64,000 nt of DNA, from the NCBI RefSeq assembly GCF_023284045.1, contig NZ_JAKIKQ010000020.1, positions 1 through 64,000 on the forward strand, in the 5' to 3' direction. The first letter of the stretch is position 1, and each line of letters starts with the position of its first letter. Both the position numbers and the translations under genes were made by a program. Source of the DNA: Shewanella kaireitica (GTDB lineage: Bacteria > Pseudomonadota > Gammaproteobacteria > Enterobacterales > Shewanellaceae). Below are positions 45,520-55,422 of the stretch, in pieces. The notes under the pieces were generated by a model. That model searched no databases. It worked only from the letters and a program-made list of their open reading frames with translations, and was not told where the DNA came from.

Positions 45520-45831
45520 CTGCAAAGACTGATTAGCTTTGGATATCCTAGTCACATGGAAGTGATAGAACCATCTCATGCGCAGACACAGCCGTGACAC
45601 GCTATAAATACATCCTTGTAAGCTCGACCATGACCTCCCTGTCATGGACGGTCACGGCCGTATCAACACTGGATTTATGTCCCCTAAAAACTGGGGATAA
45701 GCCACACATATTTGTGCTATTGAGTGAAAGAAAAAATATATAAAATTCAACAAACTAATCAGCAATACAAGATCTAACCTGATAAAATAGCAATGCATAT
45801 ATACCCATTTAAACTTTACAAGGAGAGTCAG
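45520..45831. other. Intergenic region with nested palindromic element
   Basis: About 310 bases between the chemoreceptor and a small secreted protein. It contains the structured element at 45591-45658 and is otherwise AT-rich near the downstream gene. No gene is seen. Confidence 0.5.
45591..45658. repeat. Candidate intergenic palindromic repeat (REP-like)
   Basis: Outer arms GCCGTGAC/GTCACGGC enclose two smaller hairpins: TACA-TCCT-TGTA (45609-45620) and CCATGAC-N6-GTCATGG (45628-45647). The cloverleaf-like form resembles repetitive intergenic elements I recall from Shewanella genomes, but only one copy is in this window. Confidence 0.5.
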
Positions 45832-46095
45832 GTGTATAAAAAGCCTTCTGCAATTTTATTAGTCATAACCTTATTTTCAAGTACTGCTCATGCAAATGAC
45901 CAAGATCAATATGACAATATGGCTAAGAACTTGTCTATGCAACTTCAAACATCAATGAAAGTCATAAACGATCCTAAATTAATAAAGTCTTCTGCAAAAT
46001 ACGCCAGGAGTTTATACAACGCTTTCATAGCAGAAGGATTTAGCAAAGAACAATCCATGCAGCTAGTAATCGCATCGATGGCGGTAAAAAAGTAA
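45832..46095 (+). CDS. Small secreted protein
   Basis: 87 residues from a GTG start at 45832, chosen because AGGAG lies 6 bases before it and the result is a textbook signal peptide (MYKKPSAILLVITLF, cleavage at AHA-N). The upstream ATG at 45793 would spoil this. The mature part of about 65 residues is helical and polar; no family recognised. Confidence 0.7.
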   Translation: MYKKPSAILLVITLFSSTAHANDQDQYDNMAKNLSMQLQTSMKVINDPKLIKSSAKYARSLYNAFIAEGFSKEQSMQLVIASMAVKK

Positions 46096-46175
46096 GCTCA
46101 CTAGGTTCTGTGTTTTAACCTAATATGATAAGAGCTTACCTCCTGTAAATTCGAATAAAAAATTGGAATTGAACG

Positions 46176-46499
46176 ATGTTTTTTAAAAGAAAAAAAGAAA
46201 CAAGGCCAACACTGGCTTGGGAACGACTCGATAATAATGGCGGACCTGCATATACATTTAGAACCAAGGTGCCTGGAGGTTGGTTAGTCGCAACCCGTGA
46301 GCCTCATGGTGACGGCGTTGGTAGTGGAGCCACATTTCTGCCTGACCCAAATCACCAGTGGAACGGCTATTCACTCGGTCAAGAAGAGCTAGAACAACAA
46401 GAGATCGAGCAACAAGTTCCAGAAGCTCCTTGTGCAAAGTGCAAAAAGTTAACCAATCACATCGTTGCCGGCCAATATAAATGTGGCTGGTGTGACTAA
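46176..46499 (+). CDS. Small protein with C-terminal zinc-ribbon-like cysteines
   Basis: 107 residues, cytoplasmic. An aromatic N-terminal domain (VPGGWLVATREPHGDGVG), a Gln/Glu-rich linker, then CAKC and CGWC pairs 19 residues apart at the C-terminus, likely binding zinc. Family not recognised; ribosome site weak. Confidence 0.6.
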   Translation: MFFKRKKETRPTLAWERLDNNGGPAYTFRTKVPGGWLVATREPHGDGVGSGATFLPDPNHQWNGYSLGQEELEQQEIEQQVPEAPCAKCKKLTNHIVAGQYKCGWCD

Positions 46500-46795
46500 T
46501 TTACCACCTCCTTGGCACACACTATAAAATTTGGGGCAAAGTAACGCTCATTGCTAAGCCCCGATAAATGAGTCGTCCACTTCAGTGCAATATAACGCGC
46601 CTTCGGCGGCTAAAAAACTTTGCCAGACCACCAAACTACTTCGCCTGTCAGCAAGCACTTACCACAGATAATACGCAACAAACCATTAACAACTAACTAT
46701 TTGTTATTTATAGATTAATCTAGTAGCATCCCAGCCATAAATATTGGTTACCTTGCCATAAACCAATCAGATTTTTCATTTAACAGGACGTTAGA

Positions 46796-49700
46796 ATGGA
46801 CTCATTTCCAAAATCTCAGATCATCGCATTCAATCGCAAAGATATCGCCAGTATCGAGCAAGCCTTAATCACATACCAAACAAAGCTCGCAGCGCATCAA
46901 GCCTTCAAAAATAGTCAATTTGATATCGCATTTATGGATTTCAGTAACGGTCAGCGTCAGCATCTTCAGCTGGCCGATACCGCACAAGCAGAGCTCGCAC
47001 TGCAAGCATTGAACCTCACCCCTGATGGCGGCTACAACCTACAAGATATAGTGACGGAAAAGAGCAGCCTGTATATTTCAGAGGCGCTGTTATTTGCAAT
47101 TGCCCTTGAACATGAGGAACTAAAGCCTCAGCTGCGCCAGACGGCGCAAGCTATGGTTAATTATGCTCGCTATGAAAATGACACCAGCGAAATGTGGGTC
47201 GATGATATGCGGGTTTTTGGTGCTGAAGCCCTGTTTATGATGGCGATGCAAGATGCTGAAGATGCCGTTTATCTAGCGCAGTTTTTTATCCCCTACTGGG
47301 ATGATGAGCATGCCACAGGCTATGAGCATATGCTGCTCACTCTGCTGCGTCATCATGGCTGGTGTGACGCCATGCTAAAGGCATTTGTTTGGTGTGATAA
47401 TAGCGCCTTTCGTTTCGCCTTTTATGGCAGCCACTGGGAAAGCACCACCGCAGAATATCAGCCGCTTGGCGAGTTTTTGCAGCAGAATCCACAGCAATAC
47501 CCACGCTTTATTGAATTGATTAAGCAACGTTTTGCAGCCCAGCCAATGCTGGTTGAGAACGAAAGCGAAGATTTAGCTAGCCAAAAGCCAATACTGGCAA
47601 TTTATCAAAGCTTATTTCCCGAGTTTTGCAGCTGGGAGGATGAAGAGGTAAGCCGCCAACTTGGGCGTCATTTTATTAATGACACGCTTGAAAATGAGGC
47701 GATGGATCTACAGCAACAGCTAGAAAATGAACTCGATAGCCCACTATCGGCCCATGCTCAAAGTGTCTTCCAGCGCCAAGAAGAATACCGCCAATATGAC
47801 AAGCTCAAAGAGGAGCGACAAGCCGAATTGGGTGGCACCCATATGCTTACAGATTTCATCGCTACGTTAGACAATAGCGATGCGCTGCTGAAGTATGTGG
47901 TGCTCAATGAAAACCCTGCGATTCTCGAAACTATTAAGCCTTTTGATATTTGGGCACATTGTAAAATTCATGCCCCTTCGCTATATGATGCAATGGACGA
48001 GGCTTGTTGGGATAGAGGTAACTTAGACAATCTGCGTGAAAACATACACGAAGTACTAAGCTATCCAGCCAACGATCTACTCGAAGATGAAGAATGCTAT
48101 TTTGATGTTGAGTTTGAACAAGGGGTTATTTGTAAAGCTTACCTAAGCCCAGGTAATAACAGTATTAGCCATGTAAAGTCAGCGCATATCATGCTGCGCT
48201 TTGTCGATATTTTCTATCGTGTTTTAGGTCAGAAAACCTTATCGGCAGAGCTATGTGAAATGCTCACTGGTGAAGGTGACTATCAGCCGATTATGACTAC
48301 TGAAGCCTACTATGCGCGCTTTGACCCTGCGCCCGCTGCAGCGGAAGGCGAACTCAGCAAACATGATAAGCGCAAACTAGAACAGCTTATCGATGCTTTT
48401 TGCGATATGGATGATCCGGTCACCTGCAGCATGCTGCAGCGAGCCGACAACCTCTTCAAGCAGAGAGCTTGTTATGACGTTAGCCACTGGCACGAAGATA
48501 ATCTAGGCACCGATGCACTTAAAGCGTACCTGCTACAACAAGATAGCAGTCGGCACATTAATGATACCTATACAGCTGGATTACAAGCAGAGTTAAGCAA
48601 GGTATTTGAGCGCGCCCTATGCTTGCTGCTCGAACACGCCGAAATTCAAGGCGAAGGTCATTTCGAAGACAAGGGTTTTAATCAAACAGAGCTTGAACAA
48701 GTCAGAAGCTTTTTCACCCAAGAAAATCCAACGCTTAGCCAATCTGAGATAATCGCGCTGTTTGATAAACACCTGCACCGAGACGAAATATGCCGCAGAT
48801 CTAATCTGTATTTTCCTAAAATCAGTGAAAAGCAGATCAGTTACCACTTTTTCCAAGACTACGATGATGATTACCAGCGTGCAGCTATTAGCTGTTTTTG
48901 GCTTAAACAAGTGCCTAGTGCTGCAGCTAAAATAGCTGAGCGATTATGGCAATTGTTGATCACCATGGCGCCAACGAAGATGATCCACCATATGGGCCGG
49001 CTTTATAGCTGCCATGATTATCGTTTGAAGTTCGACAATCAGCTCGATGAAATTAACTTCTATGGACTGCTTAACCGCCATGGGATTGCCGAAGATTACA
49101 CCTTAGCTTATCAAGTCGAGCAATCTATTGGCAGCAGCAGTCGCCAAAGTGAATACCTTGCGCTTGTTGATTTGATGGAAGAGACTATTCCTGCCAACGC
49201 TGCCCAAGGTGGCATGATAGCGGCTAGCAATAGAGCGCAAGCACAAGCTTTACTGCGAGGCTTAGACTATACCTATCAGAGCCATAAGCTTGAATTCCAT
49301 CAAGATGTAGCGCTGCGCTTCCCAGAGCTTCCGTTTCAGTTAGACGATGACTTACGCCAGTGTTTAGCTGACTTTATCGCTCTTAATAGCCGCTCATGGG
49401 AAAGTGTTATTGCGCATCAATTTAGCGCATCGACACTGTATTTCGATCATGCCACCGACACCAGTGACCTGCCGAAAAAGTTGCGTTTGCCATTTCGTTT
49501 GCACCCAGATGCCGATATTAGTCAATCGCGTCATTGCTCGGGTATGAGTTGGATTAATGCCACCATCGCCCAGCGAGTTGACGATGAATTATTGATTTTA
49601 GTACTCGATAAAGACGCGGCCAACTACGATCAACTCTACCTCGGCGGGCAACTGCTTATCGTTGATAGCGATATCGATGCTGCTACCGTTATTGACGCTG

Positions 49701-50350
49701 TGCAACAACTACCAGAGCAGGCTGAACGCAAACAAACTCTTGCAGCTAGCCTATGGGCTTACTTACAGGGAGAAACCTGTTATGAGGATTTTGCGCCGGT
49801 ATTTAATGCTTATTTAACTACTGAAACAGTTGTCGGTATCGATCAATATCGTTGTTATAGCTTAGGGCAGTTCTTATGGCGTATCGATGAGCCGCGCCGT
49901 GAGCGACTGCTGCTATTACTGGCAAATCATAGCTATCGTGCCTACAAGGTAATTATCGAGCAGTTGGTAACGGCACAAATGGATCAACAAGTCAGCCAAG
50001 GTAAAATCGACCTAGTGACTCGTTTTGAGCTAGATAGCGATGATTATGAGCAGAACGCTTATAAGCAGCTGATGGATTGGTTATTTAGCCATGATGTAAA
50101 GCATGAACTCATCGTACTGTTTGCCATAAAGAACTACCGCAGTTGCATGGGAGATTATCTGGCGCAGCTAGCTCGGCAAGGAGAGCTAAAACCGATATTG
50201 GCCTATCTGCATGTGAGCAATCGTGCCAGATTAGTAGATATCTTAGCGCAGCAAACGGATGCCGCCGAACTGCTAACGATATTTAAAGGTGAAAAATCCC
50301 GCCAAGTGCGCGATCGCATTGCCGCAGCCACTGCTGCAGCACCCGCCTAA
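46796..50350 (+). CDS. Large cytoplasmic protein of unknown function (1184 residues)
   Basis: 1184 residues with AGGAC 8 bases before ATG 46796. There is no signal peptide or membrane helix. The chain is acidic, Gln- and aromatic-rich, and appears mostly helical; the N-terminal 250 residues read like paired-helix (HEAT-like) repeats. Cysteines and histidines are scattered without a clear metal motif and I see no Walker, nuclease or protease signature. Transcribed alone. Codon use is like the neighbours, so recent transfer is not obvious. Confidence 0.8.
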   Translation: MDSFPKSQIIAFNRKDIASIEQALITYQTKLAAHQAFKNSQFDIAFMDFSNGQRQHLQLADTAQAELALQALNLTPDGGYNLQDIVTEKSSLYISEALLFAIALEHEELKPQLRQTAQAMVNYARYENDTSEMWVDDMRVFGAEALFMMAMQDAEDAVYLAQFFIPYWDDEHATGYEHMLLTLLRHHGWCDAMLKAFVWCDNSAFRFAFYGSHWESTTAEYQPLGEFLQQNPQQYPRFIELIKQRFAAQPMLVENESEDLASQKPILAIYQSLFPEFCSWEDEEVSRQLGRHFINDTLENEAMDLQQQLENELDSPLSAHAQSVFQRQEEYRQYDKLKEERQAELGGTHMLTDFIATLDNSDALLKYVVLNENPAILETIKPFDIWAHCKIHAPSLYDAMDEACWDRGNLDNLRENIHEVLSYPANDLLEDEECYFDVEFEQGVICKAYLSPGNNSISHVKSAHIMLRFVDIFYRVLGQKTLSAELCEMLTGEGDYQPIMTTEAYYARFDPAPAAAEGELSKHDKRKLEQLIDAFCDMDDPVTCSMLQRADNLFKQRACYDVSHWHEDNLGTDALKAYLLQQDSSRHINDTYTAGLQAELSKVFERALCLLLEHAEIQGEGHFEDKGFNQTELEQVRSFFTQENPTLSQSEIIALFDKHLHRDEICRRSNLYFPKISEKQISYHFFQDYDDDYQRAAISCFWLKQVPSAAAKIAERLWQLLITMAPTKMIHHMGRLYSCHDYRLKFDNQLDEINFYGLLNRHGIAEDYTLAYQVEQSIGSSSRQSEYLALVDLMEETIPANAAQGGMIAASNRAQAQALLRGLDYTYQSHKLEFHQDVALRFPELPFQLDDDLRQCLADFIALNSRSWESVIAHQFSASTLYFDHATDTSDLPKKLRLPFRLHPDADISQSRHCSGMSWINATIAQRVDDELLILVLDKDAANYDQLYLGGQLLIVDSDIDAATVIDAVQQLPEQAERKQTLAASLWAYLQGETCYEDFAPVFNAYLTTETVVGIDQYRCYSLGQFLWRIDEPRRERLLLLLANHSYRAYKVIIEQLVTAQMDQQVSQGKIDLVTRFELDSDDYEQNAYKQLMDWLFSHDVKHELIVLFAIKNYRSCMGDYLAQLARQGELKPILAYLHVSNRARLVDILAQQTDAAELLTIFKGEKSRQVRDRIAAATAAAPA

Positions 50351-50412
50351 AGCTAACCTGCGCTTTTAGCTTTTAATCAAACCAAGCGGCTGTTTTCTCG
50401 GCTGCTTGGTTT
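50349..50412 (+). terminator. Tandem hairpins ending the 1184-residue gene, overlapping the convergent ykvA 3' end
   Basis: First hairpin AAAGCTAA/TTAGCTTT (50349-50373), second AAACCAAGC/GCTTGGTTT (50379-50412) followed by T residues. The second lies inside the last codons of the leftward YkvA-family gene, so the terminator is shared with coding sequence. Confidence 0.6.
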
Positions 50413-50720
50413 TTTACTGTATCGTCAACGTACATAGATACCATCGCCAATGCAGCTGCCAGTGCGCCTAAATCATCGGAGAAACCAACAACCGGGGTTA
50501 AGTCGGGTATAGCATCAATAGGAGCGATAAAATATGCCAAAGCGCCAAATATAACTGTCTTGGCCCACTTGGGTGTATCAGGCCGCTGCGCAGCATAATA
50601 GAGGCACAATGCATTATCGATAACTTCTCGGCCAGCTTTTTTGGCAAACTGTTTTACCTTCACCCAAAAGCTCTCATCGCTGTAATCTGAGTTATTTGGC
50701 ATATCTGAATTATCAGCCAT
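50373..50720 (-). CDS. YkvA family (DUF1232) protein
   Basis: 115 residues. The DUF1232 core AYFIAPIDAIPDLTPVVGFSDD is diagnostic, with a hydrophobic helix on each side. Function unknown; members are small membrane-associated proteins. ATG 50720 is chosen (GGAG 7 bases upstream); the reading frame open from 50786 has no site. Confidence 0.87.
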   Translation of the reverse strand: MADNSDMPNNSDYSDESFWVKVKQFAKKAGREVIDNALCLYYAAQRPDTPKWAKTVIFGALAYFIAPIDAIPDLTPVVGFSDDLGALAAALAMVSMYVDDTVKNQAAEKTAAWFD

Positions 50721-50805
50721 TACCCACTCCAATAAAAAAGGGAATACCCAATGATATTCCCTTATTTCTGATGATTTAGCTAGCACTTGTAATCAAGAAC
50801 AATCA

Positions 50806-53124
50806 CTACCTTTGATGCTTTGGCGTCGTGCCCCAAGCATTCTTTTTAGCCGGGCGTTTGCCGCCAGCTTTAGCGCCTTGCCCCTGCTTATTTCCAGTCG
50901 CTTTACTTTGACCAGCTTTACCTTGGCTCGACTTTTTCTGACCGGGTTTATCTTGGCCAGATTTTCCGTGCTCCGACTTGCGGTCAGCAAATTGATCAGC
51001 CGAGAAACGGGTGAAGGCTTTCTTGCCTTTGCCATCATCCTTGGTGTTCAGTTTCTTCTTATTTCGCAGCGCTTCGCGTTCTTGACGCGATTCAGCAGGC
51101 ACTAAACAGCTGGGGCTATTTCCAATCAACTTCTCTTTGCCCATTGCGATTAACGCTTCACGGATCAGCGGCCAGCCTGCTGGGTCATGATAACGCAGTA
51201 AGGCTTTATGCAACTTACGCTGACGGCCTTTCTTCGGTACCGACACCTCTTCACTGCTGTGCTTAACATTCTTCAGCGAGTTCAGCTCAGTGTGATAAAT
51301 GGTGGTGGCATTTGCCATCGGCGATGGATAAAAATTTTGCACTTGATCGAGCTTAAACTTCTCGCCTTTCAACCATAAGGCAAGGTTGACCATATCTTCA
51401 TTGGTGGTTCCCGGATGCGCCGAGATAAAGTAAGGGATCAAATACTGCTTCTTCCCAGCCTCTTTTGAGTACTTATCGAAAAGCTCTTTAAACTTGTCGT
51501 AACTGCCCATGCCCGGCTTCATCATTTTATTCAGCGGGCCCTCTTCAGTATGCTCAGGCGCAATCTTCAAATAACCGCCCACATGATGAGTAGCCAGCTC
51601 TTTGACATAACGCGGATCTTCAGTGGCGAGGTCATAACGTACCCCAGAGGCAATAAGCACTTTCTTAATGCCGGGTACATCGCGGGCAGCACGATAAAGA
51701 TCGATGGTCGCTTGGTGATCGGTATCTAAATGGCCACAAATCGATGGGAATACGCAAGATAGACGGCGACAAGTGCTTTCTGCTTTTACACTAGAACAAC
51801 CCAAGCGGTACATATTTGCAGTTGGGCCACCAAGATCAGAAATGACTCCAGTAAAACCGGGCACCTTATCTTGGATATCTTTAATCTCTTTCACAATCGA
51901 GTCTTGTGAGCGGCTTTGAATAATGCGTCCTTCATGTTCGGTAATCGAGCAGAACGAACACCCACCAAAGCAGCCACGCATGATATTGATCGAGGTCTTA
52001 ATCATGTCGTAGGCAGGAATTTTTTCTTTGCCGTATGACGGATGCGGCACACGCTTATAGGCTAAGTCAAAAACGCCATCCATCTCATCGGTATTTAGCG
52101 GCCAAGCTGGCGGGTTAACCCAAATAGCGCGTTCAGCATGCTTCTGGAACAGCGCTCGTGCACAACCTGGATTTTGCTCTTGGTGCAAGATACGCGATGC
52201 GTGGGCATATAAGAATTTATCTTCAGAGACCTTCTCAAAGCTTGGCAGCAACACATAGGTTTTCTCCCAAGGCTTAGGTCTTGCAGGCTGAACGCTGATT
52301 GCCTTTGGCGCATCATTGTCAAAAATTTTCTCATCAGTTGGGCCAGATAGGTTTTTACAACCGACGTCATCGGCGCCATAAGGATTGGGAATAGGATCAA
52401 TTTTGTGTAACTGATCCAGCTTGCGCGAATCCATGCCCTTCCACTCAGGCAACGGCTCTTTACGGATTACTGTAGTACCGCGAATGTCGTGCAACTGGCT
52501 CATCGGTTCGCCATTAGCAAGACGGTGAGACACTTCCATTAATGGTCGCTCGGCATTACCGTAAACCAAGATGTCAGCTTTAGCATCTAAGATAACGCTA
52601 CGACGCACTTTATCTGACCAGTAGTCGTAATGAGCAATACGGCGCAGACTGGCTTCAATACCACCAATCACCACTGGTACCTGCTTGAAGGCTTCTTTAC
52701 AGCGCTGGGTGTAAACCGTCACCGCGCGATCTGGACGCTTACCACCGATGTTACCCGCAGTATAAGCATCATCATGTCGCATACGGCGCTCGGCGGTGTA
52801 GCGGTTAATCATCGAGTCCATGTTACCGGCGGTCACACCGAAATAGAGGTTAGGTTTACCTAACTTCATAAAGTCATTTTTATTAGACCAATCTGGCTGC
52901 GAGATAATGCCGACCCTAAAGCCTTGCGCTTCCAGCATGCGACCAATTACCGCCATACCAAAACTTGGATGATCCACATACGCATCGCCAGTAACAATGA
53001 TAATGTCGCAGCTATCCCAGCCTAGCTTGTCCATCTCTTTACGAGACATAGGCAAAAATGGCGCTGGGCGAGTAAGCTCAGAGCGAAACTTGGGATGGGT
53101 GAAAAGTGTGGATTCTACTTGCAT
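50806..53124 (-). CDS. ygiQ: YgiQ family radical SAM protein
   Basis: 772 residues. The radical SAM cluster motif is RGCFGGCSFC (Cys385, Cys389, Cys392), preceded by the YgiQ N-terminal domain (SCDIIIVTGDAYVDHPSFG, a B12-binding-like opening) and followed by the DUF3362 C-terminal domain. The last 90 residues are Lys/Gly/Gln-rich and low-complexity. Function unestablished. ATG 53124. Confidence 0.93.
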   Translation of the reverse strand: MQVESTLFTHPKFRSELTRPAPFLPMSRKEMDKLGWDSCDIIIVTGDAYVDHPSFGMAVIGRMLEAQGFRVGIISQPDWSNKNDFMKLGKPNLYFGVTAGNMDSMINRYTAERRMRHDDAYTAGNIGGKRPDRAVTVYTQRCKEAFKQVPVVIGGIEASLRRIAHYDYWSDKVRRSVILDAKADILVYGNAERPLMEVSHRLANGEPMSQLHDIRGTTVIRKEPLPEWKGMDSRKLDQLHKIDPIPNPYGADDVGCKNLSGPTDEKIFDNDAPKAISVQPARPKPWEKTYVLLPSFEKVSEDKFLYAHASRILHQEQNPGCARALFQKHAERAIWVNPPAWPLNTDEMDGVFDLAYKRVPHPSYGKEKIPAYDMIKTSINIMRGCFGGCSFCSITEHEGRIIQSRSQDSIVKEIKDIQDKVPGFTGVISDLGGPTANMYRLGCSSVKAESTCRRLSCVFPSICGHLDTDHQATIDLYRAARDVPGIKKVLIASGVRYDLATEDPRYVKELATHHVGGYLKIAPEHTEEGPLNKMMKPGMGSYDKFKELFDKYSKEAGKKQYLIPYFISAHPGTTNEDMVNLALWLKGEKFKLDQVQNFYPSPMANATTIYHTELNSLKNVKHSSEEVSVPKKGRQRKLHKALLRYHDPAGWPLIREALIAMGKEKLIGNSPSCLVPAESRQEREALRNKKKLNTKDDGKGKKAFTRFSADQFADRKSEHGKSGQDKPGQKKSSQGKAGQSKATGNKQGQGAKAGGKRPAKKNAWGTTPKHQR

Positions 53125-53231
53125 GAATTAGATAGCCTAACTGAAATAACAAAAAATACGCGGATTAAGCGCCCCAACTGATGCTCACAACGGGGACGCG
53201 GAGTATAACAGGCTCCGCACCATAGGTGTGA

Positions 53232-53262
53232 CTAAAAAAGCATCAAATTAATGCTTTTTTTA
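53232..53262 (-). terminator. Hairpin terminator after MAPEG gene
   Basis: AAAAAAGCAT/ATGCTTTTTT stem with a 7-base loop, about 145 bases downstream of the MAPEG stop on the minus strand and upstream of ygiQ. Confidence 0.75.
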
Positions 53263-53406
53263 GTATAGATGATATACCCAAACCAGCCGAAAATGCTTTA
53301 TTCGACGACTTAACCATAAAGCCCTTTAAATGGCTGTGGGTATTGCTGGGGCTAGGTTTGTTGTCTTTACACCTGACGATTCCGCCCTCTTGAAGAGCAA
53401 AAACCG

Positions 53407-53805
53407 CTATAGGTTAGCCACATAAGCAATTAAATTGGTTACAGCTAGCCCCAAGGTTACCGCCCAAGTGGTTAATACTCCCCAGAAACGACCAAAATGA
53501 TAGCCACCTTGCCCTTGTGTTAAGCCAATGGCATGCATTAACCGTGCGACTATCCATGCAGTGCCGAATATATGCAGCAACGCTGCACCGGTGCCATTCA
53601 TCTCGGCAACGACAAGTAACAGCAGCACTATCGGCGCATTCTCGAGTAAATTCCCATGCACTCTTTGAGCGAGTGTCAGTGCTTCATTACCAGCACTACC
53701 AATACCAATTTTATGGGTACGTCTTAGTTTTATCACTCTGTAGGTGAGTGCTACAGTGAGTATTGCTGTCAAGCTGATATACAGCCCAGATATCGCGAGT
53801 GGCAT
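53407..53805 (-). CDS. MAPEG family membrane protein
   Basis: 132 residues with four membrane helices and the MAPEG signature HGNLLENAPIVLLLL. Members are glutathione-dependent or eicosanoid-metabolism-like enzymes; the bacterial role is usually unknown. ATG 53805; monocistronic. Confidence 0.88.
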   Translation of the reverse strand: MPLAISGLYISLTAILTVALTYRVIKLRRTHKIGIGSAGNEALTLAQRVHGNLLENAPIVLLLLVVAEMNGTGAALLHIFGTAWIVARLMHAIGLTQGQGGYHFGRFWGVLTTWAVTLGLAVTNLIAYVANL

Positions 53806-54020
53806 TAATTGTCCCTTTGAAAATAGTCCTTAAAAGTACAGCATTACAATTTAGGATCATTATGTAAATAAATGGCAACCTTTTAAACTCAAATAGGTTA
53901 AGATGCGCTCGTAAAATAATGATGCTTAAACGGTCATATTAGTTGAACGCAAAACCATCAACTAAGCTACTGTTTAATATAAACAAACAACCCTAATATT
54001 ACTTTTTAGCGAATAAGATA

Positions 54021-55241
54021 TTGGATAATCAAGAGTTCCTAGAGAAACGCCGTTTTATAATTAGACTCGGTAAAGCTCTACATAAATTTGGTACGCCGGC
54101 CTACCGCCTTGAAGCCCACTTGCAAGCAGTCTCAAATCTGCTTGGCATTGAGGGTTATTTTTTGATCTCGCCAACCGCGCTAACCTTTGTGCTACAACAT
54201 GATGAAGATCAAGAATATAACCACGTCGCAAGGGTTAAACCTGGCGAGCTCGATCTAGGCTCACTCGCCCGCACTGATGAACTCGTTGAAGAGCTTATGT
54301 CTGGTAAGCGAACCCTTGCTGAAGCGCTTGACAGATTAGAAGAGATCTCCAATAAGCCAAACCCCTATGGTACTGGTCTGACTCTTTTAGCGTTTGGCAG
54401 CTCAGCTGGTGCGTTTGCCATGTTGATGGGTACCAGCTGGAACGATGTTTTTTGGTCCGCGATGTTAGGCTTGATGGTTTATGGCTTAGTTTACCGTGCC
54501 GAACGTTCTAAGCGCATGGCGGAAATGCTGGAGCCGCTTGCAGCTATCTTGTGTGCCATTGCCGCGAGTGGTATCGCACAATTTGATCCCAGTATGAATA
54601 TTCCGGTGGTGATCCTCTCAGGCATCATCATCTTTATCCCAGGGCTTGCCTTAACACTCGGCTTAGCAGAACTCGCCGCCAGAGACTTAATCTCAGGTAC
54701 TGCGAGGGTGATGGATGCCTTCATGTTGTTGTTTAAACTCTACTTTGGGGTCATCCTCGGATTAACCATTGGCAAAACTCTGTTTGGCGAAACCACTTAT
54801 GTTCCACCTGAGTCGTTACCCGAATGGGCTATTTGGTCTGCGGTACCGATCCTGTCGATGGCGCTGGTTATCATTTTTAAAGCACGCATGAAAGACTCTC
54901 CATGGGGCGTGCTTGCAGGTATCGTGGCCTTTTTCTCAGCGATGCTTGCCAGCATTTACTTTGGGGATTCTATCGGTATTTTCTTTGGTGCATTAGCGGT
55001 GGGTGTATATTCAAACCTTTATGCTCGCTGGATGAAAGCACCAGCAACGATTGCACTACTGCAGGGCATTGTGATCTTAGTACCCGGTAGTAAGACCTAT
55101 ATTGGCCTCAACACCCTAATTTTAGGTGAGACCATGTTTAATCAATCACATCTTGGCACACAGATATTTCTTATCTTCATGTCTATTGTGGCAGGGCTTA
55201 TCTTCGCCAATGTCGCTGTTCCGCCGCGTAGAACCTTATAA
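54021..55241 (+). CDS. ThrE-like threonine/serine exporter family protein
   Basis: 406 residues. A cytoplasmic N-terminal domain of about 110 residues (KRRFIIRLGKALHKFGTPAYR and YFLISPTALTF, both typical of DUF1212) precedes about ten membrane helices forming the fused two-part ThrE exporter. TTG start at 54021; no ATG is near and the ribosome site is weak. Substrate likely threonine/serine by family only. Confidence 0.85.
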   Translation: MDNQEFLEKRRFIIRLGKALHKFGTPAYRLEAHLQAVSNLLGIEGYFLISPTALTFVLQHDEDQEYNHVARVKPGELDLGSLARTDELVEELMSGKRTLAEALDRLEEISNKPNPYGTGLTLLAFGSSAGAFAMLMGTSWNDVFWSAMLGLMVYGLVYRAERSKRMAEMLEPLAAILCAIAASGIAQFDPSMNIPVVILSGIIIFIPGLALTLGLAELAARDLISGTARVMDAFMLLFKLYFGVILGLTIGKTLFGETTYVPPESLPEWAIWSAVPILSMALVIIFKARMKDSPWGVLAGIVAFFSAMLASIYFGDSIGIFFGALAVGVYSNLYARWMKAPATIALLQGIVILVPGSKTYIGLNTLILGETMFNQSHLGTQIFLIFMSIVAGLIFANVAVPPRRTL

Positions 55242-55422
55242 GTATGCATAAGTAACAAATTTATACATGCGGGCGCCTCAGTGCGCTCGCGCTGTGCCGA
55301 TTACATTCGTTTCCCCTTAAGTAAAATCATCAGCTTAAGCTTGACTATAGCTTCAGTTCCATGTGTTATGGACTTGTAAACCACTTGTTTATTTCGCTGT
55401 TACAACTGGACTTATCTTATCT

